A DNA stretch of 64,000 bases from Lytechinus variegatus (GCF_018143015.1 NC_054746.1:37356830-37420829); one strand, 5' to 3'. Counted from the stretch's first letter, positions 11,801 through 26,800 are shown. The notes: a model not told the origin generated them from the letters alone. Made by a program: numbers and translations.

Positions 11801-14800
11801 TTCACCAGAGAGCAATAGATACAGGTAGTCAAAGAATTGTGACTGGTAGTGCAGCAGGAATAGCAGTTCATTTCATGTTCAGTGTTTAAATTTCCCATCC
11901 AGTCTACTTCACTCTAATGTACATTACTAGTACCCGGTTATGTATTTACATTGGTTTTGAATAAGTTAATTATGTAACTTCTGAAGGTTTCCATGGCAAA
12001 GAAGAATAATGTAAGTAGGTTTCACAGTACACCATGTCAACATGTATCTTTCTTGGGCAAGTGTGGGTCCTGAAAAGGACCACCCAAACTCCATCACTCT
12101 TTATTGAAATAGAGTAGGAAGGGGGGTTGGGTGTTCGGACATATTTTTGAAGCCTTCTTTTTTGTCTTTGGATCTTCTATTTTTTTCTCTATGATATTTC
12201 CTAATAGTTTGTACTAAAAATTGATGAAACTTCGCTTGTAAATTTTTCAAAATGACTTTCTAAAATTGATCATCCAGACACACAACAACTGGGTATACTG
12301 GTATGCCAATGGTGAGTTCATTCAAAAATACATTTGAATACAGGTCAGCATAGCAGTTAAGTTTGGGTGGTCCTTTTCAGGACCAACACTTGCCCAAGAA
12401 AGATACATGGTGTACTGTGAAACCTACTGCACTATCAATAAATTTTGTGGAACAAACAGTGCAACTTGTAACTTTTGAAATATACAAAATATGAATAGAG
12501 TAATTGCTTTATTTTTATCAAAACATTTGACACTGATGTTCATTTTTTATTATGAATAATTGAATGCGTTTTCCTTGATTTTTAAGATTATCAAAGACTG
12601 AAAGTCAATCCAAAATAAAGCTTATGAAAGTGAACTTCAAATAAGCAAAAAATATACTGTTCCAAAGTAGTTAGTACTAATACTGCTACTGGAGAGCTGT
12701 ATTTTCATATGACCACCATCCTTTGTATCATTCATTTCCCTATTCATATGAGAATGAGGATTCTCTCTCTTGCATCAAATTATGTTAGATATAGGACTTT
12801 TTAGATGGTTGTACTAAGTTGTTCCAGTGAGAAAGCAAATTTGCCATGTTTGGCATTCTAGTAGCAGAATATTTCTCAAGTACCAAACAAAAGAGCTAGC
12901 TCGTTGAATCATCATTTTTCACTCCTATTCTTTGGAAACATTCTTAGGTATTTTCACTTTTTGACGAAATATAGTGTACTTCTCTCATTGTGCAGAATTG
13001 TTATCCAATGAAAGAAAATAGAACTGTTGAGCTCAGGTCCAGGCCGTAAACCTGTAATATATTGTAGTTCATGCTGTCTGCAGGTGTATTTGGAATATGA
13101 TTGAATTTGAATAAACTTTGCATATTAATGATGTTGGTGTTTCCCCTCAAAATGATTGAAAATTGATCGATTTTTTGTTGTATTATCATTGTGTTTGGAC
13201 TGTTTATGAAAAAAAAACTGTTTCACATCATGTGAAAACCAGAATTCTAGTTAACTGATTTATACTTTAAATTATATCACTCATATTACTTTATGTTTAC
13301 AATTTCTTCAAAGGATTAAAAGTGAAAATTATTGATGAAATCATTAATTCGTTTTCAGGAGGCACCCTTTATGAGAAAATTGTTCATCAAGATGGTACAC
13401 TGTTTGAAGAAGAGGTAATGATTCCCATCAATTTTCCTGTTCAGACTAAGAAAACCAATAATTTATCATTTACACACTAGTTAGTCTATCTTTGTGAGCA
13501 CTCCACATGCTGCAAAACAGAGACAAAATTTGTAAAAGCTGGTGTTTTGTTTTGATAACAAGTTGTCTCAAGTTTTGTGTGATTGTTTTGTTTTCAAACT
13601 ATCTATACAAAAGGGTTGTGTACATATGTAGCTTGTAGAAATGACCTTGATAACCTTTATAGTGTATGTCACCCCATTAACAATTGTCAATGTGTTATGG
13701 TTACTCTGGTGTCCCAAGCAAAATAAATATTACTCTACATTGTAAGAACAGTAAGCTAAGAGTAGTTGTTGGTATTGGGGTTTTTACCTTTGTCATATTC
13801 CCATTGTATCAAATACACAAGATTTTGTAAATGTGTATGGTACATGTAATTTTGATTTGATCAATGTTTTATTTCAGTCATAAAACTTGTAACAATTTCA
13901 ATGTCATAAAAGTACTTAATGAAAGTACACTAGTTTGACTTGTTATTTTGCTTTTTTTTCATTGCCATTTTTCATTATCATAATTTTCAATTGAGTGAAG
14001 TGATTGACATTTACGGTATTAATCAATGTATACAATGTACAGGTATAATGAAGGATATTGATTCAATATCCTTCATTATACCTGTACATTGTATACAATC
14101 ATACCTATATCAATATGTATTATTATCCTCATTTTAAAGTATTGTAATGGGTAGCCCCACTTTTAAACTATTGACAAATTTTGACCTACTGTACATATCC
14201 ATAGCATTTAGCATACAGAAAACTAATGTTTTTTTTATTTTATGGATACGTGTTTATCATTTTGGATAATATTCAGTCTATGGACATTGTCATGTCATAC
14301 AGTATTAAAGTAGTTTTGAAGGAAACATAAATGATTTTCTTTGACATTTCAGCTGGTGTTATGGTATCTGTTCCAAACTGTTTCTGCTGTGGCATATATT
14401 CATCAAATAGATGTCCTTCACAGGTAATCATTTGTAGTTTGCACACTACATGTGTATTTTCACATCATAGATATTACACAGTTCATTATCATGAAAATGT
14501 AGCTTTTGAAATATTTTTTTTTGTAAGTCTGTGCGACATACATGTACATGTACCTATTTAACAATTTTACCATCAATGATGTTCTTAGTTGTAAACATCT
14601 GTAGCCTGTACACTTTTAGTAGAATATACCAAGCAATGTACATTAACTTATATTAATTTTTTATTAATTTTCTTAATTCTTATAACACTTGTTATATATT
14701 TCAGAGATATTAAGACACTCAATATATTCTTGACGAAATCTGGATTGATAAAACTTGGAGACTTTGGCATCTCTAGAGTTTTAGGGGATGATAAAATGGC

Positions 14801-17800
14801 AGACACGGTAAGAAAACCCTGGAGTTTACATTCTATGCTCATAGAATGTGAAATATAGATTTGTTTATCAATAAATAATTTTTTCATTAATGGCTCATTC
14901 ATTGCATACATGTAATAATGACATTTGAAGTAAGCAGCAAATTTTCTTATTTCTCCCATTTCGAATTCTTCGGTGATTAATGGAGACCTTTGTTGCCTTC
15001 TTTTTTTTACTATGTACATTCTACATTGTAGTATTAAAATTATTATTTTAATCAATTTAAATGGAAATAATAAAACAAGGTGTGTCCACTCTATTTGTAT
15101 GTGATGTTAATGATGCAGTCACATTTCCCCTACAGTGGCTGTACGACGAGTCGTCTGTCTGATTTATTAATTTTTATTCAAACCACCTACAACGTATGTA
15201 GCTGGTACCCAGTACAAATGTTAAAACTGCTATTTTTTACTCGCCGTACGGCCGCTGTAGGGGAAATGTGACTGCACCATAAACAATAATAACTTTTTAT
15301 TCTCAGCCCAAGTTTTCCCAGGAATTCTGATTTAAATCACCTACGGTACCTACATGTACATGTACATGATTTTCCTCTTTTTTTTTGGGGGGGGGGGTAG
15401 GGTGGTATAGTATTTATATGGTTGTTTACTTCTCTTATTTATACATTTACAAAAACTTGTCTTGGTAGTCTAAACATAATGAGGTAATACAATATGTTCA
15501 TGTTTTGAATATTTGATTTACTTTTATGTATTCTGTGCTTGAAATTTAAAACAGGTTGTTGGGACACCATTATACATGTCACCAGAATTAGTAAAAGGAC
15601 AGCAGTAAGTAACTTAGGAAATTGTAGAATTACCAATTGGTTTTTATAGAAAAAGCAGAACTAATAGCTCTCATTTACATGTTTAGTTTCAACAAGTTGG
15701 ACTACTCTCTACCTCAGTTCTTTTATGCAGAAAATAAGCAAATGACTATCTTGCAACCTTTATGATAGTATTTTGTATTGTGAAGTATAAAAAATTATCA
15801 TTTGCTACTTTTCCTTCTGTCTTTTCTATCAATGAAAATATAATTTTCATTTGTTTTTAATTGTTACAATAAAATTCTTTTATATTCACAGGGCAAGTTA
15901 CAAACTGTGTTTAGTGGAATTTATATTCAGTAATTACACATATTTTTTCCACAAACAAGTTGTTTTATATGAAATTGAAAATTGTTTTCCCTGTTCTTGT
16001 GGTTGGTTAGATGGTCAGATCAATTCATAAGAGTGTTACAAGCTTGACTCATCTACTGCCCTTCTGCCAGAACGAACAAATATCCATCAAAATAGTTCCA
16101 ACAGTATACATGTAATAAAATATTATGGCTTTTCAATTCAGTATTTTCTAATTATATACATGTATACAGTGCGTATCAAAAAAAAGTTTACACTTTGAAA
16201 AAGCCTTGGAAATTCAAAAATATACAACATGTGGGTACATGTATTTTTTTCACATATAATCTTGGGTTTGGGTCTCATCTATCCAATGAAAGAAAAAGTT
16301 TTGACAGAATGCTACATTTGAGTGACCACTGTCCATTTTTGTAAAGCTCGCAGAAATTTGTTTGCGCAGAAATGCTTGTTTTCACTCTGTGCCAAGGGGA
16401 AAGGGCGAAATCAAACTTACACCATTTCTCATACATTTCCCTTGCGCTTTTAGTCAATTGAAATAAAACGGATCAATTCAAGCATTTTGTAACAATTTTG
16501 CCACCCGAATTGAAATTTCAACATTTAGTAAGCACAACCTTTACCCTTTTTGTGCCAGCTGGATCTGAGGACATAACTGAATCTGAACAAAAGTTTATTT
16601 CAGACATCTCCAGCATTTTAACTGTGTTTTTATCATTTAAAGTGTGTTTACATTTCATTTTTCATTTAATACTTGTTTCTCTACACTTTTCCCAAGCTTG
16701 ACAATGATTACCAAATTAAAATCAAGCCTAAGCCATTTCATGTAAATCACAGCTCATTGTAAAGCAAATATCGTCTGGATGGCCTCGGTGTGTGGGGGAG
16801 TTGGGTGGGGCGCAATGCACTCTTCGAAGTGTTTTGGGTAAGGAAACAAGTTTAAAAAGGTAAAAGATATCTTCAAATCAATTTAACTAGCTGAATTCCA
16901 TATTTTCTTCATGATTAAGGTCTACTTTTATTTGCATAACTATTTCAAAGTTCTGCGCAAATCATTTTTCACTAACTTTTTAAAAGTAAGTGGTGCTCAC
17001 TCAAGCGGAAATATTTTTCGACAGGTATATCGTCCTTTGCTTAAATGGATCTGTACCAAGGTTAGAATGTGGAAAAATCTTCCGCATATTACAAATGTAT
17101 AATTTTACAGGATTTTTTCAAAGTGTAAACTTTTTTTTGATACGCACTGTATATAGTATTTTATATTCATATAGTATGTATTATGTTTTCCCCCTAGATA
17201 CAATGCTAAGAGTGACATATGGGCAATTGGATGTGTGCTTTATGAACTTCTCACTCTCAGAAGAGTATTTGAGGCTTCGGTGAGATTTTCTTTTTCATTC
17301 TGAAAAAAAGGTGATAAGTATACATGTGGAGATTTAAGTACAGTTTGATTTCTTTAGCGTCCATTCTAATCACTTCATGAATGATATTAAGTACAAACAT
17401 TTGATAAGTAGTTATGATTAAATGCAGTAAATTTGTCTTTATCATCGGGTTGAATGTGATTTTACTCTTTTACTTTGTTGAGTTATAAATCGTTGAGTAG
17501 AAAAAATATGTGTGAGAGAGAGAGATAAATGAATATCAATAACAATTTCTTTCCTGCTCTTTTAGAACCAGTTGAAGGTTGTATGGGGGATCGTACAGAA
17601 GGAACATGAGGATATTGATGAAAGATACAGCAAAGAGATGCACAGCTTAGTTACACAACTCCTTGCCAAGGTACTACTTTGAAATAAAGAAATTTTCTTG
17701 AATTACAAAATATGAATAGAGATGTCCTGCTTTTAGGTCTAAAATCTCAATTTTTTCCTAAACAGGAGAGAATACATGTAAAATCTGTTCCTCTCACTTC

Positions 17801-20800
17801 AAGGATTTTGTGATGTTTACCTAAATTTATTTATTCATAAGTTACTGTTATTTTTGTCTTTGTTTTGTTCTCTTGTATGTTTATTACATTGGCAATTCCA
17901 GAAGAGGAGGGGTGCAGGGGATGCTGCCTAGGGTATCCTAAATCATAGGGATGGAGTTCCCATCCTTGGGTATGACACTGGATGTACATGTAGTCATTGA
18001 TGTAGAAAATAATTTTCCTGTTCAAGAGATTAGGAACTACTCGCACTAAAATGAATAAATGTGCATAGTGTTACAAACCAATATCACAAGACAGTCATTA
18101 TGGTTTAGTTGTGAAATTTTTGACAGCCTTGTGCTTAAAAGAACGGTACATAAGTTGTTACTTTGTGGAAAAGTAATTGTTGAAGGCATTTGATTGAAGA
18201 CAGATTCATACAAGCTACTATAAGGATAGCTACCACACATGAGGGTGAATTGGCTGACCTTGTGACAAATCTAGTGTGGGCTGACAAGGGGGAAACAAAA
18301 CACCCTCTACCTCTAATTGGTGTTGACATATGAACAGTGTTGGCATAGCAACAGTGCCATATCAATATATTTCAAGTATTTAGTCATATTTTTCCTTTAA
18401 TATTTCTTGATTTTTTTGTTTTGTTGGTTTATGAAGAATCTTTGAGATGTGGAAAGTATCTATTAAGTAATGTTAATTGTGTTGATGTATGTATATCTTG
18501 TTACTATGCCAGTTTTCTTGACAGTTTAATTCTGATGCAGTAGTGAATTAAGTATCAAAGTTCATTTGAAATCTTCCTGCTTAGGAACCAGAAAAGAGAC
18601 CAAGTGCTGCTGAAATCATGGCAAACCCATTGCTGAATGACAAGAAAAAGTGAGTCCTTTTCTCTGAACATAAATATACAGTTATCTTATTTTGTTTGTT
18701 TTCATTAGCCTTTATCAATTTGTATGTATTCATGTTTTAATATTCAGTTTCTTTTATAGTCTTTGAAATATATTATTTGCTTATTCATTAATTTTTCTTT
18801 TCTTAATTGACTGTTTATTTCTTTCATAATTCTTCATATATTTAGATTAATGTATCCATTTTATTCATCAATTTATTAATCTATATATGAGGGGAGGGGT
18901 ATGGTGTCTTTTTTAATAAATTTCTTGGTTTTTTTTCTCCTTTTTTAAAATTCATTTTTTATCTTAATTATTTATTCCATTATCATAATATTTTTTTTTT
19001 TTTTTTGGGGGGGGTGTTTACTAAAGACAGTTAAAACCTTTGCATACCAATTTTGTGACAAGAACCTAGTTACTTTGAAGAGTTATTTTGTGCATATAAC
19101 TTTCCACCAAATGAATAAACAAGAAGCTTTGTGTATCTGTGTTCAAAATGGAAATTATCCATGAAGTTGTGCCTGATCAATTGAGCTTTCATTTTATATA
19201 AAGTGTTCATTTAAAATGTTCCCAAGAGACATAACCCAATTTCTTGCCATTCATTTCAGTGTGTACTCACTCAACCATGTTATTTAATTATATCTCTTCA
19301 TATTTAGCAGGAAAAGAATTAGAGCCAAATCTTATATATATTTTTTATTACTCTTGAAGAGATGAGCATCAGCATTAGCTCCTGACATTATGTTTACAGG
19401 CAACCATTGCAAAATATCTTAAGTGTTATTATAGGACGGATTTGGTCCAGCGATTAATGATTAACAACCTATTAATAATCAATTTCATTTTACACAGAAG
19501 AGTATCTTACCAGAATTCAAAAAAACAAAAACATTTTAGTTATGAAGTCAAACCACTTACATTTATTTGGAACTCATTTTTTGTGTCATTACACACTTCC
19601 TGATAGAGAACGAGAAAGGAAGGTTTGGGAGCTGAATGGCATAGTGAGGAAAGCTAAAAGTCAAAGCAGCTTCCAAGCAGAAACGGTACCAGTTGTTACC
19701 TTCACAAACAGCGAGGTATGAATCTCTTAAATAGTGCTTGATCAGCCATGCGTAAACCAGATTGTTTACTATATTGTTGCTATTGTAGGCAGCCAGTCTA
19801 CATGTGTTTGTTGAATGAAGTTATGAAATTTCAAGCTGTCTCAAGAATCAAATCTTTGTTGGTTATTCATTGGATATTTTCTTTGATGGAGGTATATCAA
19901 TATCATTAAAAAATATGGAACTTTTGTGATTTTCTTGTTTAATTTTGATGCCATAAATGTAGTTCAAACAACTTTTGATATCCTTTCTTACAGTGGTGCT
20001 CAAAAGTTTATGAACCCCTCCAGGAAATGAACATATTTAAAGAGTTCAAGTGTTGCCATGTGTTAGATATTTAATTGTGAAGTCAGGTGATAAAATACTA
20101 CATTCAATAAAGATTGTTTCTTTGAGCTCTCCAAATATTGGATATTTGTTGTCTACATTCAACACGAAAGAATGCATTTTTTGGTGGGATTTACAAACTT
20201 TTGAGCGCAACTGTATATGTTTTACTCACTCATTCGTAAATAAGGCACCACATTAGTTGCATCTGAAGAAATTTGAAGAAACAATATGCTATACCATGTT
20301 ATGATAAAACATTGTCACTTCTCTGTTTCATATTTTTTCTGGGATGCACTGTATAGGTGCACGTGTATAGTAATTGACATTGATCCCAGGTGCATATATA
20401 AATAGACCCAAACCATAGATAATTAGATCACATTATTTTTACTCCACATATGCAGCTGTGTTCTGAAATTGATACACTTACAATGCACCGTCACTTTCTT
20501 TACTATAAAATTAATTGATCTACCTGTAGTTTTCATTATTAAAGTGATTGGTCAACATTGGTTTGACTTTTAAAAAAAATCTGAACTAGAAGGTCACACT
20601 TGTCACCTGTGTCTGTGATATGTTACAAAAACTGAAGCCCTGAAAAAATTGCGTTTGAAAATCATTATTTAGTGCTTCAAAAATTGAAATATAAAGCGAC
20701 CGGAAACACCATCTTAATTTCATCCCATACATTTATGTGTACTATTTAGGCGTCTATAAGACGCTTATTTACAAAATCGGGGTTTGCCTTGTAGTTTTAG

Positions 20801-23800
20801 CTTTTCATTCTCAATAATGGTTGTTTTCAGGGTATATTAGTTCTAATACATGCACTTGTACACATGTTTCATCTTGGTTTGAGTATTTTTTAAATCGGCT
20901 GCTCACAAAGTTAAACTATACCTTAAAGTCAGCATTGACATGATCTATAAATCAATATTTTCCCCATCATAATCTTTATATGATTGCTTTATATTCATAT
21001 TGATATTGTAACATTTAAAAGCTGTAAACGATTAATTTAGATGAATGTAAACTGGAATGGTTTTTGAAATAGCTTTCCTTTCAGTTTGTTGTCATGACTA
21101 ATGTACTGTCCTCTTCATACTGTCATCAACCTACTTACAGTGGTAATGATTGATAAACAATCGTATTGCTTTTCACACATTATAATGTTGCTGAAAAGAG
21201 ATTTGCTGCTATTAAGCTGAGCTCTAGCCTCCACTTTTGTTTTAAAGTATGTCCAATCAGACCAGTATAAGGTTTTGTAACAGTATTTGAAAATGCTTCC
21301 AGTTTCCAATTGCCTTTGAATTAATGATTGAGGTGTACTTCAAATGACATACAGTAGATATTTTTTTTAAATTGGTTATTAAAACTCAAATTGAGTTACC
21401 CTCAAATTGATTTGATAACGAGAGAAAATAATTATATTTTTTATTGTTGATGGGATATTTTGTTTCGTTACTTATATCTATAGGTATTTTACTGGGGTGG
21501 GGGTCGCCTGACTCCTCTGAAGCTTGAAGCATTCAAAGATGGAAACAGAGCATTACAAGTGGCAGCAGGCCACTCACACTTTGCTGCTGTCACCGTAGAA
21601 AAGGAACTTTTTACTTGGGCAGTAAGTACATCATGTTACTTTATAGGATGGCTTACATTATGTCATTGTGATTTCACTTTTTTCAGTCTCTTCATGGTTT
21701 CTAGGCGGAATATTTCAGTAAAACAGCAATTGCTAATGGCTTACTTTTGGATGCCCTAACATTGATATGGCACATCTAAAACCTTTGTTAAAATGTTCAG
21801 TCAAACTAATTGTATATTACTAGTAGATAGTGTCATATTTCATTTTTATGTGAAGTGCATGTGACTTGCAGCAAAGTAGAGATATTAACTGAATATTTTT
21901 GTTATTAAAAATCTCACAGCATGCATACATTAATTCTTGCATTATAATCCACATTTTTTAATCATAAGGAGACCGTTTCTTCCACAACTGAACCTCATGC
22001 CAGAAATTATGTTTAACTCATAGGGACTCAAGTTTAGTGACTTTTGCATATTACTGGCAATTGACTAAACCAGTCTGCTGAATTTCCTATATTGCTAAGG
22101 TCATATTTAACTGGTCCATTCAGGGACTTGTTGGATCATATTAAAACATACATTATATTCCTGAATTTGGGAAGTGTCTTAATATTCTCCAGCAGCTGTA
22201 GGTTTCATCAGATTCTTTTCTGTTTGATATTTCTTTATTCATCTGGAGACTGATCCACCATTGTCAGATAGTACAGACTTATTTTAAGTTTTTCTATTAT
22301 TTTGAAAGCTACATGATTGTTGTGTATCATTGGTTCAACATATATTTCTTTTTTGTTTGTTTTATATTTGACCATGTGTTTAGAATGTCCATGGTGGTCA
22401 AGAGTTAGTTGGTCAGCTTGGACATGGAGATACAGCTTGTTACAAAGCTCCCAAAAAGGTTGAAAAGCTACAGGGTATACCGGTCAAGGCAGTATCATGC
22501 GGGGAAGAGTTCACCGCTTGCGTCACAGGTCAGTAATGAAATGTTCTTGTATTCAATTGTTATTCAATAATATTCTGTTTGAAGAGAAATGATATACCAG
22601 ATAATGATCTCTCTGCCATTGATAGTATCTCCATGGTTAAATTTCTCGATGGCCAATTTTGATCAAGATCTCCATGGAAATTATGATTAGAGTTAATGAC
22701 AAATCAACAGTAGTTATTTTTGTGCATTGTAGTAAGTTTGTATTACCTTTTTCTCTAAGTCTGTGTTAGGACTAATCTATGTAATTATATTTTGGCAGAC
22801 CATTACCACTAAGCCACTATGTGCAGTTGGAAAGTTGTGTTTGAGGCTGAGAGTTGGTCATATGTTGTGCCTGTTTGCCGGATAGGAATGGACTCATGTT
22901 CAAGATTTGTCTGTATAGGACAGAACAAATTTCAATGTTTTGATTTGTGTGAACTTGAATACTGACTGATTAATGTCTCTTTATGTCACATTGTGGCCCC
23001 GTGTATTATACTCTGGACTTTGAAACAAAGGATTGTGGTTTCAAATCCTAGCCATGGCATGATTTCCTTCAGCAAGAAAGTGATCCACATTGTGCTGCAC
23101 TCAACCCAGTGAGGTTAATAGGTACCCAGCAGGATTAATTCATTGAATATGCAGCATCAGAAACAGCAGCGCAACCTAGTTGGTATAATAATAATAGTGT
23201 GCACTGTATTTTTGCCTAATATATATTTTTCCTTTTTTTCAGATGAAGGGAAGTTATACACATTTGGCTCAGACTACTATGGTTGTTTAGGAAGAGGCGA
23301 AGACTATGAACCTGAAGATGATGACGACGACGACGAGGAAGAAGTGAAGAATCCTATCATGGTATCATTCTTTGACGAGAGACCTGTAGATAAGATATCA
23401 TGTGGTGATAATCACATCTTAGCTCTGACTCAAGACAAACAGGTCTACTCATGGGGTTGTGGAGAGTTTGGTGAGTCTTATATCTTTTGTTCACCTGCTT
23501 GTGTGAACTGTAATGAATAATTAGTAATACATATTAGTCAAACACTTTTATATTTAGGTTAGAATTGAGACGTTTGGTAGAGGCCCTGTGTGCTACATGG
23601 CATTCTTCCATCCAAGATTATAGAGACATTGATATATAAAAAAAATTGTTTCAGTCTTGGCCAGTATCCAGTTGATTAGTAAATACTCTGAAATCTGAAT
23701 AATCAAGGATATTGAATACCTAATCCTAAAGTATGAGAAAGTTCCATTTGGCAAATGATTTTTGAGCTTCATAAAGCAATCGTTTATATATGCTCTGATT

Positions 23801-26800
23801 GAATTTTAATTCAGTGTGATATGTCCACTGGAGAGTGCCAATATTTTAATATGTATGTTTATGATGTAGAGTGTGTGGGTTGAATGTTCTTGATCTGTGT
23901 TTATAAATTGAATTTGATGAGATAATTTATCTGCCTGCTAGTTGAGATATGTTTCACATTTCATTGGTATTTACAGTATATAGTTTCAACAAACGTTGAT
24001 TCATTGACTCTTTTTTTTTTTTTTATTAAACAGGACGGCTTGGAATTGGCACTGAAGATGATTGTAAACTGCCTCAGAAGGTAAATCATGACATTTCTAA
24101 CATTCTATACCTAGTAAATAACAGCAAATAAAAAACTTAAGAAGAAAACTTAAAGAATGAATTTTTATGTTCAAGGATAGATTGTATAATTTTATTTTAT
24201 TTTAAATTTTCATTCATCTGTTTCCTCATAAACAAAAATAAATACACACAGAGAGAAATATAATACAATTATAGAATATATGGGAGCAAGTAGAGGCCAT
24301 TCATATATCTAAGTCTGGGCTCCAAACAATAACCATATATACTTTAAGGAGAGAGAATAGAAAGGGCATTTTTTTATCATCAACTATACAAATCCACTTT
24401 TAGGGGTATTCTGTTGTCTAAAGGTTATCTTTATAAAATGTATGTTCATGAATATTGATGGCAATGGCTGTGTTCTGCTGAATAGTTATGATATTACTAT
24501 GATACACTGTGTGCATGCAGTGCAGGTGGAAACTAGCAATTAAGAAAAGGAAATCTGGCTATTCTACCCCATTTATAGTCTTGAAAATTAAACATCTCTG
24601 AAGAACAGCATGTTTCAAAGATTGGATATTAAGAATAGATACTGTAACAGCATGTCCTTGATATGTTCACCCGGTGAAAGACCATTGATTTCTGCTGTCA
24701 CTGTCAGAGTAATGAGGAATCATACAAGTTTGAAGGGACACTTACTAGATGGCCATTTGCATAATTTTTTCCCTCACTAGATTATAAATGAGATTTTAAT
24801 TTCAAAGAAGAAAGCCTTGCATCTGACAATGTTGAATTTTTATGTGGAGTGAAACAAGAATAAAAACATTGGTGCTATAACACCTCATGTATTAGATGTT
24901 ATTTAATGCCACATAATTAATGCAAAGTAACTTAATTTGTTTAGACAGAGAGCTTGGATTCTGACAAGATATCACGTAGATAAACTACGAAGTCACTGAA
25001 ATGTAATGTAAGAATTTGAGATGCCTGTCCAATCACTTCCAATGGTGATATAACTGCTTGTTAGTAGGAAAAGAACTCTTTTATTGGTATCTTAAAATTT
25101 AATTTTATTAAGTTTTAGTTCTCTTCTCTCCTTCTTCCTTCCACCCACTCCTCTTTGTGTGTTTCCGCTGTTTTCTATTTTTCTGTCTTATTTTTTTTTA
25201 TTCATTCTTTCTGTCTTCCCAATTCAATTTTATTGCTGTCTCCCCTCATACTTGATTGATTACTGTCTGTCTATCTATTTGTCTTTGTTTATTTTTGTCT
25301 CTGTTTCTTTATCTTCGTTATTTGTAGTGCTTGTTATATATACTGCACTTTTCATGTTAATCCCAAATTGCTTACAATCCGCTGATTTAGAGAATTGTGT
25401 AATCTTAAAAACTACAAAAAAACAAAAAAGATTTGTTTTTTATGCTTTTGCTCTCTCTGTCAATCTAGGTAACATTCCAAGGTAAAAAGGAGATCAAGAC
25501 AGTCTGTGCTGGTTCTGAAGGGTCATTCTTCCTGACTACTGATGGCAAGATGTATGCTTGTGGTAGCAATGAACATAATAGATTAGGATTCAACACCGTC
25601 ACAGCTGGTCTCAGGAAGAGAATAGTCAAGGTAAAAACAATCGCTTGTATGCAAACCAGTGCAGAAGCACTACAAGAGTAGGAGTTCAGGGACCTATTGC
25701 ATTAACATGCAATCAAGTACTTGAAGAAAGCAAATGGTTTTGAAAGATGTACTTTTGAGATGGGATGAAATGAAATTGTGAAATTGTGAGATATTTTGAA
25801 TGGTGTTGATTGCAACACATCCTGATACAGCCCTGGATGTATGAAAGCTCCCTGATTGCCATGTAGTGTATGGAAATTGAATGATTTTGAGTTGAACAAT
25901 GTTCATTTTGGACATTTCGGTGATTCACACATAAACCATTTGGAAAATAAAGTAAAGGGAGCAAGTGGTTTGCTATCAATAAAACACAAGGGAAAAAAGA
26001 AATGAAATTAATTATGTGTCGTTATGAAATCCAGGAAGTTGACCAATCAAAGCTTTAATGATATTTGTTTTCTCTATTCCGGTTACAGGAGTGCTATGAT
26101 ATCCCTTATAAGGATGTACCTACGTTAGTGAAACCTCTTAACAGATATAATATCAAGGCTATTTCAGCTGGACATACACACTCTGCTACTATTGATAGTA
26201 AGTAACATAAGGGAAACATGATAATTTGATCATATTAAATTTCATTAGAGACACAAATCTGAGTTATTATATTCTTTCTTTCATTTTAGATTCAAATTTG
26301 ATTTTTTTTAGGGGGGGGAGTGCCAATACTGAGGATATCAAAATGAATTGAATGATACTTGATCAGTATTGGAAATGTAGTTTATTTTTATCTCTTTCAC
26401 AGAGAGAAATTAATGCACATTTATTAATTAATCAACAATTTTATTTTTTGTCCTTGAACATGTTTATTGTTTGGTCATCATAATGGTTTTATAAGATGAT
26501 TCTTTAAATATTTCCCGGAGTATGCTTAAAATGAATGAATAGTAGCATCTTGGTATTACACTTTACAGTGTTGTACTTTGTACCATATTAGTTTATTGCC
26601 CTGTGTACTCTCTCACCCAATCACACCTAATCACACTTAATACACATTTGAATTAAATTTAGTAGTGTAATTTATGTTTAGGTGTTATTTCTTGGAAAAG
26701 TATGGTCTCTTTTCTTTCTATATTTAAATAATTTCTTATGCGGAATTTAAAACAACTAATTACCTTTTCAATTCAATGGCTGAAAGAACAATTAACTCTT

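Larger units (their letters stand above)
11708..13358. other. NEK9 intron 2
   Basis: Besides the hairpin at 11765-11848 and the fold-back at 12017-12425, this is AT-rich intron sequence with no recognised repeat. Confidence 0.5.
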
